DNA of 46,138 nt from an uncultured Acidobacteriia bacterium (GTDB taxonomy: Bacteria > Acidobacteriota > Terriglobia > Bryobacterales > Bryobacteraceae), in assembly GCA_903881085.1 (NCBI GenBank), contig CAIRSA010000337.1:1-46138 (forward strand). The letters run 5' to 3'. The notes under the pieces were generated by a model. The model did not search any database. It was given only the letters and a program-made list of their open reading frames with translations, and had not been told where the DNA came from. Below are positions 45,787-46,138 of the stretch, in pieces. The position numbers were made by a program, and so were the translations under genes. How positions within the stretch are numbered: position 1 is the stretch's first letter; each line of letters begins with the position of its first letter.

Positions 45787-46138
45787 CGGGCGGTGTGGTT
45801 GTCTCCTCGGCGAGTAACTAACAGCATAATACGAATAACAGCGGGAGAACCAACTGGGTGCTTCGCAACGAACAGGACGAGAGAAACGGCCCATTGACCT
45901 GGCTGGCGCTTAGCGGCGCTTTATTCCTTATTCGGCTCCAGCCTTGTTCTGAGCCAGCAAACTATCGATCATCCTAGAAAAAGCTGTTGAACTGGGATTG
46001 ATACAGCGATCTTCCGCATTTGCATTCGATTGCGGATCAAGGCGGCGTAACCCATTGGGTGAGTGATTCATTGGAGCATTGCGGTGGAGGGCAATTGGGG
46101 TCAGACATCCCATTTTCGGCCGAAAGCGGCCGAAAAAA
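45787..46138. other. Upstream region of target gene 2 and window end
   Basis: About 350 bp without a gene I can support. A 61-codon open frame at 45928-46113 (- strand) has no recognisable features. GAGGAG lies about 16 nt before the target-2 start, which is far for a ribosome binding site. A perfect 10-bp inverted repeat (TTTTCGGCCG...CGGCCGAAAA, 46113-46136) closes the window. Confidence 0.5.

Noticed and set aside
46113..46136. A rho-independent terminator at the window end
   Set aside because: The stem is perfect, but no T-run follows it in either direction; the A/T residues are part of the stem itself.

Overview
The window looks like a chromosomal contig from a heterotrophic acidobacterium, most likely of the Bryobacterales/Solibacter type (inference). 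The clues are two different 'planctomycete-type cytochrome' gene pairs (DUF1549/DUF1553 with DUF1501, and DUF1592-type with DUF1552), a TonB receptor with a carboxypeptidase-regulatory-like N-terminus, a CRTAC1/ASPIC protein, the futalosine menaquinone route, and moderately high GC with long antisense shadow ORFs. No rRNA, tRNA, CRISPR array or transposase was seen.

Layout. 1-188: one arm of a near-perfect ~188-bp inverted repeat whose partner lies at 20113-20299. 198-9347: PSCyt pair, DinB-like protein, ceramidase-like membrane protein, beta-propeller protein, rpsU and an alpha-L-fucosidase. 9370-18826: a sugar-acid (probably L-fucose or a related deoxysugar) locus. It has an IclR regulator, SDR dehydrogenase and fucosidase leftward, and a TonB receptor, FAD oxidoreductase, aldolase and enolase-superfamily dehydratase rightward. 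The divergent promoter carries two palindromic IclR-like operators. The TonB and FAD genes each carry one frameshift. 18872-26836: RNase H-like exonuclease, repeats, TPR protein, CRTAC1 protein, a hicB with a decayed hicA, a methyltransferase and a fatty acid desaturase. 27016-32998: orphan antitoxin, larB, DUF192 lipoprotein, mqnP-like ubiA, mqnE, an M50/CBS protease and NDH-2. 33084-36879: second PSCyt pair.

37187-45786 is the most interesting region. A ParDE-like toxin-antitoxin pair is followed by a complete diversity-generating retroelement (DGR): an Avd-like four-helix protein, a DGR-type reverse transcriptase (IGNLTSQ, YVDD) and a template repeat (TR, 42264-42380) starting 2 nt after the RT stop. 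Two variable regions (VRs) match the TR without gaps and differ almost only at TR adenines: VR1 at 18 of 33 adenines plus 2 other sites, VR2 at 12 of 33 and no other site. Both VRs form the extreme C-terminus of large paralogous proteins built as SIR2 - linker - NACHT ATPase - FGE-sulfatase/C-type-lectin fold. One lies upstream on the + strand, the other converges from downstream on the - strand.

The proposed reading is a STAND-type, NAD-consuming immune or conflict receptor whose C-terminal sensor is hypermutated by a dedicated retroelement, with two receptors served by one template. The DGR itself is read directly from the sequence. SIR2 and NACHT activity is family knowledge. The immune role is inference.
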